Below are positions 59,331 through 59,539 of a DNA stretch of 59,539 nucleotides, piece by piece. The DNA comes from Clostridiales bacterium (GTDB taxonomy: Bacteria; Bacillota; Clostridia; Christensenellales; Aristaeellaceae): assembly GCA_015056125.1 (NCBI GenBank), contig SVGW01000006.1:1-59539 (forward strand). The letters run 5' to 3'. Made by a program: the position numbers and the translations under genes. The notes below the pieces were generated by a model. It was given only the letters and a program-made list of their open reading frames with translations, did not search any database and was not told the origin of the DNA. Within the stretch, counting starts at the first letter, position 1. Every line of letters starts with the position of its first letter.

Positions 59331-59539
59331 CAGTTTGTCGAAAAAGTATTTTCGACAAACTGCGAATGGAAGTCAGCTAAAGCAGTCTTCCATTCGATCC
59401 ATCACATTTACTGCAAAAATGGCTTTCCAGCCCTTTTCATAGGGCTGGAAAGCCTATTTTTGCGGTCGTAAATTGATATAGGAAGCGGAATGCTTCCGAA
59501 CCTCACAATTCGGCATTGTCGCCTGTAAGCGGGGTAAAG
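59331..59539. mobile_element. Putative non-coding palindromic element, copy C (left part)
   Basis: Begins CAGTTTGTCGAAAAA directly after a terminator hairpin. Positions 59332-59498 match 43525-43691 of copy B with three differences (all single-base transitions, in a loop and near the GGAAGCGGAA hairpin). After 59498 the two diverge, with only weak similarity (CGGCATTGTCGCC against CGCGCATGTCGCC). The right end lies beyond the window. No reading frame is plausible. Confidence 0.6.

Overview
The window reads as a chromosomal segment of a spore-forming member of the Bacillota, probably class Clostridia. The evidence is rpmH-rnpA-yidD-yidC-jag in the order usual near the replication origin of this phylum, a SpoIIE phosphatase gene behind a Spo0A-type promoter, a Noc-like ParB protein beside rsmG, sigma-A promoters with TTGACA/TATAAT spacing, and AGGAGG ribosome binding sites. 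Fucose genes and a GH109-like protein would suit a gut anaerobe, but that is inference. No phage, CRISPR array or transposase gene was seen.

Layout. 0-3.1 kb: the end of an unrecognised coiled-coil gene, then rpmH-rnpA-yidD-yidC-jag. 3.1-7.3 kb: a palindromic repeat element, spoIIE, and two small membrane-protein genes (CTP transferase/dolichol kinase type and CDF-like). 7.3-13.6 kb: a six-gene minus-strand run (GntR regulator, oligoendopeptidase F, Lrp regulator, aminotransferase, CapA-like protein, degenerate isopropylmalate dehydrogenase relative). 13.8-23.9 kb: comF, quinone reductase, AraC regulator and SDR, then yycJ-like, MBL hydrolase, comEC, holA, rsmG, and noc. 24-38 kb: tandem esterases, Nudix, ComEA-like protein, polysaccharide deacetylase and a giant secreted B-type repeat protein, small genes, a frameshifted EamA transporter, prmA, an ECF sigma/anti-sigma pair. 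38-44.6 kb: an anaerobic glycerol-3-phosphate oxidation-type operon with a glycerophosphodiesterase, a GH109-like oxidoreductase, a second repeat element, and a second glycerophosphodiesterase. 44.7-53.7 kb: M20 amidohydrolase, FAD oxidoreductase, remnant of a glutathione peroxidase gene, SGNH hydrolase, nucleotidyltransferase, tRNA-Leu(GAG), and an AraC-fucA-fucI fucose module. 53.7-59.5 kb: uraA with a leader attenuator, rpsO-pnp, an M16 peptidase, and the start of a third repeat element.

The most unusual structure is a family of short, non-coding, hairpin-rich elements (3155-3343, 43524-43780, 59331 to the window end). Each begins directly after the hairpin of an intrinsic terminator. At the two complete loci the whole terminator hairpin (24 and 27 bp, loop included) is repeated exactly at the far side, where the U-tract resumes. 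The element ends resemble each other as inverted repeats starting CAG. This looks like a non-autonomous mobile element that inserts between terminator stem and U-tract and duplicates the stem. Gene decay is visible at three other places: the EamA gene, a 5' fragment of a glutathione peroxidase gene that keeps its promoter, and a short remnant at 35.4 kb.
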